Of a DNA stretch of 40,913 nucleotides, positions 8,536-15,984 are shown one piece after another. Position 1 is the first letter of the stretch, and every line of letters begins with the position of its first letter. The position numbers and the translations under genes are program-made. The notes below the pieces were generated by a model. That model searched no databases. It was given only the letters and a program-made list of their open reading frames with translations, and had not been told where the DNA came from. Source of the DNA: Actinomycetota bacterium (GTDB taxonomy: Bacteria; Actinomycetota; Acidimicrobiia; Acidimicrobiales; Ilumatobacteraceae); NCBI GenBank assembly GCA_005778215.1, contig SXKB01000101.1, positions 1-40,913 of the forward strand, read 5' to 3'.

Positions 8536-9182
8536 CCGCGCGCGCCGAGACGCGCCCCGAGGTGGCGGCGTTCGACGTCGACGGCACGTTGACGGTGCGC
8601 GACTGCGTTCGCCCGTTCCTGGTGCGCGTCGGCGGTTGGAGCGGTCTCACGGCCGCCATCGCCCGCAAGCCGGCCGCATCGCTGGGCGCCGCGGTGCGCC
8701 GCGACCGGGACCGCGTGAAGGAGCTCGTGGTCGGCGGCGTGCTGCGCGGCCGCAAGGTGGCACAGGTGGAGGCCGTGGGCGAGCAGTTCGCCGAGCAGGT
8801 GGCTGCCGACTGGTTGCGCGCCGACACGGTGGCCCGGTTGCGCTGGCATCAGCGCATGGGTCATCGCATCGTGTTGGTCTCGGCGTCGCTGAGTCCGTAC
8901 CTGCGCCCGCTCGGTCGTACCCTCGGCGTCGACGAGGTGCTGTGCGCCGAGCCGCTGCGCGAGGGGGACCACTTCGCCGACGGCCTGCAGGGTGCGAACT
9001 GTCGTGCCGCCGAGAAGGTGCGCCGGCTGGAGGAGTGGCTGGCGAAGAGCGACCTGCGCGACGCCACCGTGTGGGCGTACGGCGACAGCGAGGGCGACCG
9101 CGAGCTGCTGGCCCGCGCCGACCATCCGCTGCTGGTGAAGGGCACCACGGTCTCTGCGGTGCCCGCGGGGTTCGCATCGTGA
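8532..9182 (+). CDS. HAD-IB family phosphatase; candidate phosphatase of the polyprenyl-arabinose pathway
   Basis: A 216-residue HAD hydrolase with all four motifs: DVDGT at 15-19, Ser117 in VSAS, Lys162, and GDSEGD at 184-189. It resembles the SerB-like HAD-IB group. The ATGA start overlap with aroA fixes the N-terminus, and it overlaps the next gene, a UbiA-family DPPR synthase, by GTGA. HAD domains occur fused to UbiA prenyltransferases of this type in some bacteria. I therefore infer that it may remove the 5-phosphate from polyprenylphosphoryl-5-phosphoribose, a step assigned to a PAP2-type protein in Mycobacterium. Phosphoserine or another phosphatase activity is possible. Confidence 0.88.
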   Translation: MTARAETRPEVAAFDVDGTLTVRDCVRPFLVRVGGWSGLTAAIARKPAASLGAAVRRDRDRVKELVVGGVLRGRKVAQVEAVGEQFAEQVAADWLRADTVARLRWHQRMGHRIVLVSASLSPYLRPLGRTLGVDEVLCAEPLREGDHFADGLQGANCRAAEKVRRLEEWLAKSDLRDATVWAYGDSEGDRELLARADHPLLVKGTTVSAVPAGFAS

Positions 9183-10048
9183 TTCGGGCGATCGTCAAGG
9201 AGGCCCGCCCGAAGCAGTGGGTGAAGAACATCCTGGTCTTCGCGGCGCCCGGCGCCGCCGGTTCGCTCGACGACTGGCCCATCCTGTGGCGCACCGTCGT
9301 GACGTTCATCGCGTTCTGCCTGGCGAGCAGCGGCACGTACTACTGGAACGACATCCACGACGTGGAGGCCGACCGCCTGCATCCGAAGAAGCGTCTGCGG
9401 CCCATCGCCAGCGGCGCGGTACCGCTCGGTGTGGCGAAGGTGGTCGGCACGTTGCTGCTGGTGGGCGGTATCGGCCTGTCGTTCGCGGTGCGCTGGCAGC
9501 TGGGTGTGGTGACGCTCGGGTACGTGGTGCTCACCACCACCTACAGCACCGCGCTGAAGCACGTGGCCGTGGTCGACCTGGTGGCCGTGGCTGCAGGGTT
9601 CGTGTTGCGTGCTATCGCCGGCGCTGTGGCCACCGAGGTGCCGATGAGCACCTGGTTCGTGCTCACGACGTCGTTCGGCTCGTTGTTCATCGTCACGGGC
9701 AAGCGCTACGCCGAGCTGCGCGAGTACGGCGACCACGCGGGCGCGGCCCGGGCATCGCTCGACGACTACACCCTCGGGTTCCTGCGCATCGTGCTGTCGG
9801 TGAGCGTGGGTGCGGCGTTGGTGACGTACTGCATCTGGGCGTTCGACACGAAGGAGATCAGTGGCTCCACGTGGCCGTTCTACGAGCTGTCGATCGTGCC
9901 GATGGTGACGGCGCTGCTGCGCTACACGTTGATCCTCGAACAGGGTCATGGCGCGGCGCCGGAGGAGATCTTCTCCGCCGATCGCACGCTGCAGGTGCTG
10001 GGTGTGGTGTGGGCGGTCGTGTTCGGTCTGGGGGTGTACGTAGGGTGA
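9179..10048 (+). CDS. Decaprenyl-phosphate phosphoribosyltransferase (DPPR synthase, UbiA family)
   Basis: Membrane enzyme joining PRPP to decaprenyl phosphate, the first step toward decaprenyl-phosphate-arabinose. The 289-residue protein opens with IVKEARPKQWVKNILVFAAP, which matches Rv3806c-type enzymes closely. The Mg-binding motif NDIHDVEAD is at 57-65, followed by HPKKRLRPIASG. The second site region KRYAELREYGDHAG is near 175-188, and the rest is hydrophobic helices. The GTG start overlaps the HAD stop by four bases. The end overlaps the methyltransferase GTG. Downstream dprE1 and dprE2 homologues support this specific function over ubiquinone or menaquinone prenylation. Confidence 0.94.
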   Translation: MIRAIVKEARPKQWVKNILVFAAPGAAGSLDDWPILWRTVVTFIAFCLASSGTYYWNDIHDVEADRLHPKKRLRPIASGAVPLGVAKVVGTLLLVGGIGLSFAVRWQLGVVTLGYVVLTTTYSTALKHVAVVDLVAVAAGFVLRAIAGAVATEVPMSTWFVLTTSFGSLFIVTGKRYAELREYGDHAGAARASLDDYTLGFLRIVLSVSVGAALVTYCIWAFDTKEISGSTWPFYELSIVPMVTALLRYTLILEQGHGAAPEEIFSADRTLQVLGVVWAVVFGLGVYVG

Positions 10049-10773
10049 GCAGCATGCGCACGTTCGACGAGGCGCTGGCACAGGTGCGCGAGGTGCAGGG
10101 GTGGATGAGCCCCGACCAGGCGGAGCGCCTGTACCGGGCCGCAGCGGCCACGCGGTCGGGTGATCAGATCGTGGAGATCGGCAGCTTCCAGGGCCGCAGC
10201 ACCATCGTGCTGGCCAGTGCCGCGCCGGCCGAGGTGCCGGTGGTGGCCATCGACCCGCATGCCGGCAACGACCGCGGTCCGCAGGAGATCGAAGGGTTCG
10301 CAGCCGAGGCCGAGAGCGACCACGAGATCTTCAACCGCAATCTCGCCGAGGCTGGCGTGGCCGATCATGTGCGTCACGTGCGCGCGTTCAGCGATGCGGC
10401 GCACGCGAGTGTCGAGGGCGACATCGCCGTGCTGTACATCGACGGTGCGCATCGCTATGCGCCCGCTCGCGCCGACATCCGCGACTGGGGTGCCCGTGTG
10501 GCGCCGGGTGGCACGATGCTCATCCACGACTCGTTCTCGTCGGTCGGCGTCACCTTGGGCATCCTGCGCGAGCTGCTGCTGAGCGGCCGTTTCCGCTACG
10601 TCGGTCGAGCTCGTTCGCTCACCGAGTTCCGTGCCGATCTCGACGGCACCGGTAAGAGCCGCGCCGTGAACGCGCTGCGCCTCGTGGCGCAGTTGCCGTG
10701 GTTCGCCAAGAACCTGCTGATCAAGGTGCTCATCACCCTGAAGTTGGGTGGCTCGCGGGAATGGCCATACTGA
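10045..10773 (+). CDS. Class I SAM-dependent methyltransferase in the polyprenyl-arabinose operon
   Basis: A 242-residue methyltransferase of the COMT-like/Methyltransf_24 type. The SAM motif is VEIGSFQGRS at 43-52 and the acidic end of strand 2 is in AIDPHAGND. YIDGAHRY (Asp133) and LIHDSF (Asp162) are typical of metal-dependent or metal-derived members. The C-terminus carries a hydrophobic/basic stretch (PWFAKNLLIKVLITLKL) that may touch the membrane. It overlaps the UbiA stop by GTGA; an ATG nine bases further in is an alternative start. It lies between the first and third enzymes of the arabinose-donor pathway, yet no methylation step is known there. The substrate is unknown. Confidence 0.85.
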   Translation: MSSMRTFDEALAQVREVQGWMSPDQAERLYRAAAATRSGDQIVEIGSFQGRSTIVLASAAPAEVPVVAIDPHAGNDRGPQEIEGFAAEAESDHEIFNRNLAEAGVADHVRHVRAFSDAAHASVEGDIAVLYIDGAHRYAPARADIRDWGARVAPGGTMLIHDSFSSVGVTLGILRELLLSGRFRYVGRARSLTEFRADLDGTGKSRAVNALRLVAQLPWFAKNLLIKVLITLKLGGSREWPY

Positions 10774-10778
10774 CGGGT

Positions 10779-12143
10779 ATGCCGATGCAGGTTCGTCGTT
10801 CGCTCGCCGGGTGGGGCCGTACCAACGCCACCGTGGCCGAGGTGCTCGAGGTGCCGAACCACGAGGTGGCCGCCGCCGTGAAGGAGGCCGGACCTCGTGG
10901 TGCGCTCGTGCGCGGCCTCGGTCGCAGCTACGGCGATGCGGCGCAGAACGCCGGCGGTCTGGTGCTGCGCCTGTTGGGCTCGGCGCACCAGGCGGTGCTC
11001 GATCCTGCGGCCGGCACGGTCACCGTGCCCGCGGGCGTGAACCTCGACGACCTGCTGCGCGTCATCGTGCCGCGAGGCTGGTTCGTGCCGGTCACGCCGG
11101 GCACGCGGTTCGTCACCATCGGCGGCGCAGTGGCGAGCGACATCCACGGCAAGAACCACCACGTCGAGGGCTCGTTCGGCAACCACGTCACCTCGCTCAC
11201 CCTGCTGCTGGCCGACGGCTCGCAGGTGGTGGTGGGTCCCGATCAGCGCCCCGACCTGTTCTGGGCCACGGTCGGCGGCATGGGCCTCACGGGCGTCATC
11301 CTCGACGCCACGATCCGGCTGCTGCCGATCGAGACCAGCCGCATGTCGGTCGACACCACCCGCATCCCCGACCTCGAGGCGTTGTTCACGGCGATGAGCG
11401 AGGGCGACGACGACTATCGCTACAGCGTGGCCTGGATCGATCTCGTGGCGAAGGGCAGCAGCCTGGGTCGCAGTGTGCTGACGCGCGGCGACCATGCCAC
11501 GACGGCACAGTTGGGACCGAAGGAGAGCGTGCAGCCGTTCGCGTACGGCCCCCACCAGCTGATCTCGGTGCCGCCGCTGGTGCCGCCGATGGGCGTGCTG
11601 AACCATGCCACCGTCGCGGCGTTCAACGAAGTGTGGTTCCGCAAGGCACCCCGTCACCGCGAGGGCGAGTTGCAGGGCATCGGTGCGTTCTTCCACCCGC
11701 TCGACCTGGTGGGTTCGTGGAACCGGCTGTACGGCGCGAAGGGCATGGTGCAGTACCAGTTCGTCGTGCCGTTCGGCGCCGAGGATGCGATGCGCACCGT
11801 CATCGAACGCCTGTCGGCCAGTGGTGCCGCCAGCTTCCTGGCTGTGCTCAAACGGTTCGGGGCGGGCAACCAGGCGCCACTGAGCTTCCCGGCCCCGGGC
11901 TGGACCTTGGCGCTCGACGTACCCGGTGCCTCGCACGGTCTCGGCGACCTGCTGCACGGACTCGACCGTGTGGTGCTGGATGCGGGCGGCCGGCACTACT
12001 TCGCGAAGGACGCACACACCACCGCCGCCGCCATCCGGCGCGGCTACCCCCGACTCGACGAGTGGAAGGCCGTGCGCGACGCGGTCGATCCGCACGGCGT
12101 GTGGCAGAGCGATCTGTCGCGCCGGCTCGGCCTCACGGACTGA
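10779..12143 (+). CDS. dprE1: Decaprenylphosphoryl-beta-D-ribose 2'-oxidase DprE1
   Basis: FAD enzyme oxidising decaprenylphosphoryl-ribose to the 2'-keto intermediate. It has 454 residues, near the mycobacterial length of about 460. The FAD domain has GLGRSYGD and DIHGKNHHVEGSFGNHV, with His123 equivalent to Mycobacterium His132. The substrate domain keeps catalytic Lys410 (YFAKDAHTT). The benzothiazinone-reactive cysteine (Cys387 in M. tuberculosis) is Ala378 here (codon 11910-11912, PGWTLALDVP). The ATG at 10779 matches the family N-terminus (RSLAGWGRT soon after); an ATG at 10761 would overlap the methyltransferase by 13 bases. Confidence 0.96.
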   Translation: MPMQVRRSLAGWGRTNATVAEVLEVPNHEVAAAVKEAGPRGALVRGLGRSYGDAAQNAGGLVLRLLGSAHQAVLDPAAGTVTVPAGVNLDDLLRVIVPRGWFVPVTPGTRFVTIGGAVASDIHGKNHHVEGSFGNHVTSLTLLLADGSQVVVGPDQRPDLFWATVGGMGLTGVILDATIRLLPIETSRMSVDTTRIPDLEALFTAMSEGDDDYRYSVAWIDLVAKGSSLGRSVLTRGDHATTAQLGPKESVQPFAYGPHQLISVPPLVPPMGVLNHATVAAFNEVWFRKAPRHREGELQGIGAFFHPLDLVGSWNRLYGAKGMVQYQFVVPFGAEDAMRTVIERLSASGAASFLAVLKRFGAGNQAPLSFPAPGWTLALDVPGASHGLGDLLHGLDRVVLDAGGRHYFAKDAHTTAAAIRRGYPRLDEWKAVRDAVDPHGVWQSDLSRRLGLTD

Positions 12144-12144
12144 C

Positions 12145-12148
12145 GGAG
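12145..12148 (+). promoter_or_regulatory. Ribosome binding site of dprE2
   Basis: GGAG nine bases before the ATG at 12158. It supports that start inside a longer open frame that continues upstream through dprE1. Confidence 0.45.
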
Positions 12149-12157
12149 CACGTACTC

Positions 12158-12919
12158 ATGGACAACGCACTCGGCGAACCGCAGACCATCCTGCTGCTCG
12201 GCGGCACCAGCGAGATCGGCCTCGCCATCGTGCGCGAGCTGCTCAGCCCTGCGGCCCGCAAGATGATCCTCGCCTGCCGGCACGTCGACAAGGGCGAGCA
12301 AGCCGCTGCGGGCCTGCGGCACGACGCGCTCGACGTGGCCGTGGTGTCGTTCGACGGCAACGACACGGCGAGCCACGAGCAGGTGGTGGCCGACATCGCG
12401 GCGCAGCACGGCGACATCGACGTGGCCGTGGTGGCGTTCGCACTGCTCGGCGACGGTGCCGTGACATCGAAGGATCCCGTCGCAGCCGCTGCCGTGGCGC
12501 ACGTGAACTTCACCGGCACCGTCACGGCCACCATCGCGGTGGCCAACCGCATGCGTACCCAGGGCCACGGTGCCATCGTGCTGTTGAGCAGCGTCGCCGG
12601 TGAACGGGTGCGCAAGCAGAACCCGGTGTACGGCGGTACGAAGGCCGGCATCGATGGGTTCGCGCAGGGCCTGGGCGATGCGCTCGAGGCCGACGGCGTG
12701 CACCTGATGGTGGTGCGGCCCGGCTTCGTGCACTCGGCGATGACGGTGGGGCTCGATCCGGCGCCGTTCGCCACCACCCCCGAGAAGGTGGCGCAGGCCA
12801 CCGCGAAGGGGTTGCGCAGCCGCCGTCGAACCGTGTGGGCGCCGGGCATCCTGCGGTTCGTGTTCTCCGCGCTCCGGCACCTGCCGGGGCCGGTGTGGCG
12901 CCGTCTACCGCTGGGCTGA
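12158..12919 (+). CDS. dprE2: Decaprenylphosphoryl-2-keto-ribose reductase DprE2
   Basis: Short-chain dehydrogenase that reduces the DprE1 product to decaprenylphosphoryl-D-arabinose with NADH. The 253-residue length is almost identical to mycobacterial DprE2 (254). The nucleotide-binding loop is LLLGGTSEIGLAI at 13-24. The catalytic Ser145, Tyr158 and Lys162 are in VLLSSVAGER and VYGGTKAG. The C-terminal hydrophobic tail FSALRHLPGPVWRRLPLG fits membrane association. It is 14 bases after dprE1 with a GGAG site. Its last 15 bases overlap the end of the convergent membrane protein gene. Confidence 0.95.
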   Translation: MDNALGEPQTILLLGGTSEIGLAIVRELLSPAARKMILACRHVDKGEQAAAGLRHDALDVAVVSFDGNDTASHEQVVADIAAQHGDIDVAVVAFALLGDGAVTSKDPVAAAAVAHVNFTGTVTATIAVANRMRTQGHGAIVLLSSVAGERVRKQNPVYGGTKAGIDGFAQGLGDALEADGVHLMVVRPGFVHSAMTVGLDPAPFATTPEKVAQATAKGLRSRRRTVWAPGILRFVFSALRHLPGPVWRRLPLG

Positions 12920-14698
12920 CCGCTCGGCGAGCTCGGCGTCGAAGTCGGCTCGTCGTTGTGCTCCGATGCCGATACCGGCGGGGCTGACCCCGTCGCCCTC
13001 GTCGCACTTCTGGTACAGCATCACGAGCGCGTCGAGATAGTTGCCGACGAGGCAGAACTGGTCGGCGACCACCTGATTGGGGGCGTCGCTGCCGAACTCG
13101 CTGGACGCGTTCGGCTCGAACCAGCCGGTCCAGAAGTTGGTGAGGATGAGCCAGTCGGCGGATGCGACGTCGTCGGCGAGGCTGCTGCCCTCACGGTCGG
13201 CGAGTCCGGGGTCCATCTCGATGTAGTGGGTGCCGGGTGTGAGTTCGGGGAACAAGTAGTAGAACACCACGTCGCTGTAGATGGTGCGACTCAGGTCGGC
13301 CGGGCCGACCACGAGTCGCTCGCCGGGCTGCATCATCGACTCGAGGTCGTCGATGGCGTTCTGGCTGGCCTCCTGCAGTGCCGCATTGCCGAAGTAGAAC
13401 CGGCGACCTTCGCGTTCCACCTCGAAGCCGCCGGGCTTGTTGCCCACCGCGATGCGCGACTGCAGCAGGTAGTAGCGATAGGTGAAGAACGGGCAGATGA
13501 CGAACATCACCAGACCCACCACGGCGGCGGCCACGAACGGCGCATGACGGGTGGCGACGTCGCGACGTTCGCGTCGTGACAGCAGTTCGACCACGAGGCA
13601 GGGGAGCAGTGCGAACGACACGCACGACCCCCAGGCCAGGTGGGTGCTGTCGGGCCGTTGCAGTGCCTGCGGCAGCATGCCGAGACCGAACAGCGACGCA
13701 CCCATCAGCACGACGAGGTGCGTGGTCCAGCCTTGGCGGCGTGCGAGCCGCCAGGTGACGAGCGGGATGGCGATGGCCACGATGATGACGACGAAGAACC
13801 AGAAGAACAGCTGGTGGCTCGCCTGCATCGCCGGGAACTTCCACCACGGCGCGTCGAGCGGGCCCTCGGCCACGGCCTGCAATGCGCCATCGATCTGCCC
13901 GAAGCTGGGCGGACGAGGCAGCTCGCGCCCTGGACGCAGGTACACGACCGGGTCGAGGAACATGCCCTGCACGCTGGGGCCGATGCCCGCCATGGCCAAG
14001 TGCACGAACATCGGCACGAGACCGACACCCAGGCCGGCCAGCGCAGGCTTCCACGCGCTGACGCCATGACGGCGGTGACGCAGCAGCAGCCAGGTGTGGG
14101 CGATGCCGAGGGCGAGCGCGAGGTCGGGCCGGTAGCCGAGCGCGAACCCGGCCAGGAGGCCGGCCGCGATGAGCGCGTTGCGTCGTGAGGTGCCGTCGGT
14201 GTGGTGGGCGCGGATGCCGAACACGACACTCCACAGACCCAGGGCCACGCCACCCTCCCAGGCCAGCGCCGAGAGACCGATGGGGGTGAGCACCAGCATC
14301 GTGACGGTGACTGCGGTGATGACCGCAGTGCGATGGCCCCAGGCGCGGGCCACGGTGTAGAGCGCGGCGATGATGCCCAGGTGCTGCAGGAGGCCGAACA
14401 CCCGCTGTGCCTCGAGCGTGTAGCCGAACACGGTGTACCAGCCCGACAGCACGTGCAGCGAGAACGGTCCGTAGAGGTGCAGGAAGTCGACGTTGGGCAC
14501 GTCGCCGGCCAGCATCCGTTTCGGGAAGACGAGCATGAAGCCCTCTTCCATCGAACTCCCGGTGGAGAGGAACAGGCCGCGCAGCGGGATGGCCACCACC
14601 ACGGCCACCATCGCGACGGCGAGCGTGCCGGCGCTGCGCAGACGGAATCGGAGCCGGCCGCCGAGCACGAACGGAATGGCAGGGCTGGTCTCGGTCAC
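12905..14698 (-). CDS. Polytopic GT-C-like membrane glycosyltransferase (unassigned)
   Basis: A 597-residue membrane protein with many hydrophobic segments and a soluble C-terminal part from about residue 440. The N-terminal loop has EEGFMLVFPKRMLAGDVPNVDFLHLYGP (acidic residue after the first helix, then GDVPNVDF), the pattern of GT-C enzymes that use polyprenyl-phosphate sugars. I do not recognise the exact family. The GTG at 14698 is chosen because a longer frame would run through the divergent GT4 gene, and a TAGCAT hexamer is placed eight bases upstream. The tail-to-tail overlap with dprE2 makes it a candidate user of the arabinose donor, by inference only. Confidence 0.82.
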   Translation of the reverse strand: MTETSPAIPFVLGGRLRFRLRSAGTLAVAMVAVVVAIPLRGLFLSTGSSMEEGFMLVFPKRMLAGDVPNVDFLHLYGPFSLHVLSGWYTVFGYTLEAQRVFGLLQHLGIIAALYTVARAWGHRTAVITAVTVTMLVLTPIGLSALAWEGGVALGLWSVVFGIRAHHTDGTSRRNALIAAGLLAGFALGYRPDLALALGIAHTWLLLRHRRHGVSAWKPALAGLGVGLVPMFVHLAMAGIGPSVQGMFLDPVVYLRPGRELPRPPSFGQIDGALQAVAEGPLDAPWWKFPAMQASHQLFFWFFVVIIVAIAIPLVTWRLARRQGWTTHLVVLMGASLFGLGMLPQALQRPDSTHLAWGSCVSFALLPCLVVELLSRRERRDVATRHAPFVAAAVVGLVMFVICPFFTYRYYLLQSRIAVGNKPGGFEVEREGRRFYFGNAALQEASQNAIDDLESMMQPGERLVVGPADLSRTIYSDVVFYYLFPELTPGTHYIEMDPGLADREGSSLADDVASADWLILTNFWTGWFEPNASSEFGSDAPNQVVADQFCLVGNYLDALVMLYQKCDEGDGVSPAGIGIGAQRRADFDAELAERSAQR

Positions 14699-14706
14699 GG
14701 GAGGCG

Positions 14707-14712
14707 ATGCTA
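14707..14712 (-). promoter_or_regulatory. -10 hexamer TAGCAT of the 14698 gene
   Basis: Minus-strand TAGCAT, eight bases before the GTG. The surrounding sequence GTAGCATCGCCTCCCGTG is nearly repeated before the genes at 22838 and 34064. Confidence 0.5.
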
Positions 14713-14741
14713 CTGACCGCGCATCCCTCGGCGGGCTTCGG

Positions 14742-14747
14742 TAGCGT
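14742..14747 (+). promoter_or_regulatory. -10 hexamer TAGCGT of the GT4 gene
   Basis: TAGCGT lies nine bases before the ATG at 14757. It forms a back-to-back pair with the hexamer at 14707-14712 in a 58-base divergent gap. Confidence 0.45.
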
Positions 14748-14756
14748 CGGCACGCC

Positions 14757-15914
14757 ATGAGTGATGTGTCGATCCCGGAACTCGCCGCCGAGATGTTGGC
14801 CGTGGGGTGCCGTCGCGTGCACGTGCTCGCGTGGCGAGATCTCGACGATCCCGACGCCGGTGGCTCCGAGGTGCATGCCGACCACTTCATGTCGCGGTGG
14901 GCCGCTGCAGGTCTCGAGGTCACACATCGCACGTCGTTCGCTGTCGGCCAGCCCGAGACCGCGATGCGCAACGGCTACCGGGTGGTGCGCCGCGGCAGTC
15001 GCTACAGCGTGTTCCCGCGCACGGTGATGGCCGAGACGGTGCAGCAGGGTCGCTACGACGCAATGGTGGAGATCTGGAACGGCGTGCCGTGGTTCAGCCC
15101 GGTGTGGTGCCATCGTCCGCGCATCAACTTCCTGCACCACGTGCACGGCCCGATGTGGGACCAGATCCTGCCGGGCCCGCTGGCCTCGTTCGGCCGGGTG
15201 CTCGAGGCCCGGTTGGCGCCGCCGTTCTACCGTCGCACGCTCACGGTGACGCCCAGCGACGCCACTCGCGACGAGTTGCTGCACCTCGGCTTCCGTCCCG
15301 ACCGCACGCTGGCGGTGAACAACGGGGTGGAGGAGATGTTCCAGCCGGGCGGGGTGCGCGCCGACGTGCCGACGGTGGTGTGCGTGGGGCGCTTGGCGCC
15401 GGTGAAGCGGCAGGACCAGTTGATCGAGGCCGCCGTGGTGGCGAAGCGGCGGGTGCCCGATCTGCAGTTGGTGATCGTGGGTGACGGCCCGTTGCGGCCG
15501 GTACTGGAGGCACACATCGCCGGGCATCACGCACACGACTGGATCCACCTTGCGGGCAAGTTGTCGCACGAGGAACTGATCGCCCTCTACCAGAGGGCCT
15601 GGTTGGTGTCGAGCGCCTCGCTGGCCGAGGGGTGGGGTCTCACGCTCACCGAGGCGGCCGCGTGCGGCACGCCGGCGGTGGCCACCGACATCAACGGGCA
15701 CCGCAGCAGCGTGGTCGACGGCGTGACCGGGGTGTTGGCGCCGCTCGAACGGCTGGGCGACACGATGGCCGACGTGTTGCTCGACCGCGGCCGGCGTGAG
15801 GTGCTGGCGGCGAACGCCTTGGCGAGGGCCCGCACGCTCACCTGGGAGGCGTCGGCCACCGGCGTGCTGAAGGCGCTGCACGGCGAGGTACTGGCGCGCC
15901 GGCAGCGTCGCTGA
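14757..15914 (+). CDS. Glycosyltransferase family 4
   Basis: A 385-residue cytoplasmic GT-B enzyme that transfers a sugar from a nucleotide donor. The N-terminal acceptor domain includes DPDAGGSEVHADHF. The donor domain starts with VCVGRLAPVKRQD (209-220) and carries the retaining E-x7-E motif (Glu291 and Glu299 in EGWGLTLTEAAACGTP). Only a hexamer, not a ribosome binding site, precedes the ATG. It is divergent from a GT-C-like gene and near the arabinose-donor operon, which fits an early, cytoplasmic step of an envelope glycan. Donor and acceptor cannot be told. Confidence 0.92.
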   Translation: MSDVSIPELAAEMLAVGCRRVHVLAWRDLDDPDAGGSEVHADHFMSRWAAAGLEVTHRTSFAVGQPETAMRNGYRVVRRGSRYSVFPRTVMAETVQQGRYDAMVEIWNGVPWFSPVWCHRPRINFLHHVHGPMWDQILPGPLASFGRVLEARLAPPFYRRTLTVTPSDATRDELLHLGFRPDRTLAVNNGVEEMFQPGGVRADVPTVVCVGRLAPVKRQDQLIEAAVVAKRRVPDLQLVIVGDGPLRPVLEAHIAGHHAHDWIHLAGKLSHEELIALYQRAWLVSSASLAEGWGLTLTEAAACGTPAVATDINGHRSSVVDGVTGVLAPLERLGDTMADVLLDRGRREVLAANALARARTLTWEASATGVLKALHGEVLARRQRR

Positions 15915-15919
15915 GGCCC

Positions 15920-15948
15920 TTGTCGCCCTGCACGTTCGGGCGCATCAT
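15920..15948 (+). promoter_or_regulatory. Possible promoter of the 15985 lipoprotein
   Basis: TTGTCG at 15920-15925 and CATCAT at 15943-15948 are separated by 17 bases, each matching four of six consensus bases. The gene also has a true leader and ribosome binding site. The match is weak. Confidence 0.25.
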
Positions 15949-15974
15949 GGAGGCACGGATCTCCTTCGTGGAAC

Positions 15975-15980
15975 GAGGTG
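15975..15980 (+). promoter_or_regulatory. Ribosome binding site of the 15985 lipoprotein
   Basis: GAGGTG four bases before the ATG (GAGG core six bases before). It fixes the start and contrasts with the leaderless-type starts elsewhere in the window. Confidence 0.5.
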
Positions 15981-15984
15981 CGTC

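Noticed and set aside
8636-10048. A single 470-residue frame that could suggest a HAD-UbiA fusion
   Set aside because: The upstream half is out of frame with the HAD gene and has a biased, arginine-rich composition. The UbiA protein has its own GTG at 9179 overlapping the HAD stop.
13000-13500. Possible tRNA or other structural RNA genes in intergenic gaps
   Set aside because: All gaps are shorter than about 75 bases, and no cloverleaf-type or conserved RNA element was seen in any of them or in this coding stretch.
13191-15881. A long minus-strand open frame of about 900 codons
   Set aside because: It is antisense to the GT4 gene and in another frame of the 12905 membrane protein. It is rich in His, Arg, Gly and Pro as expected for a high-GC shadow frame.
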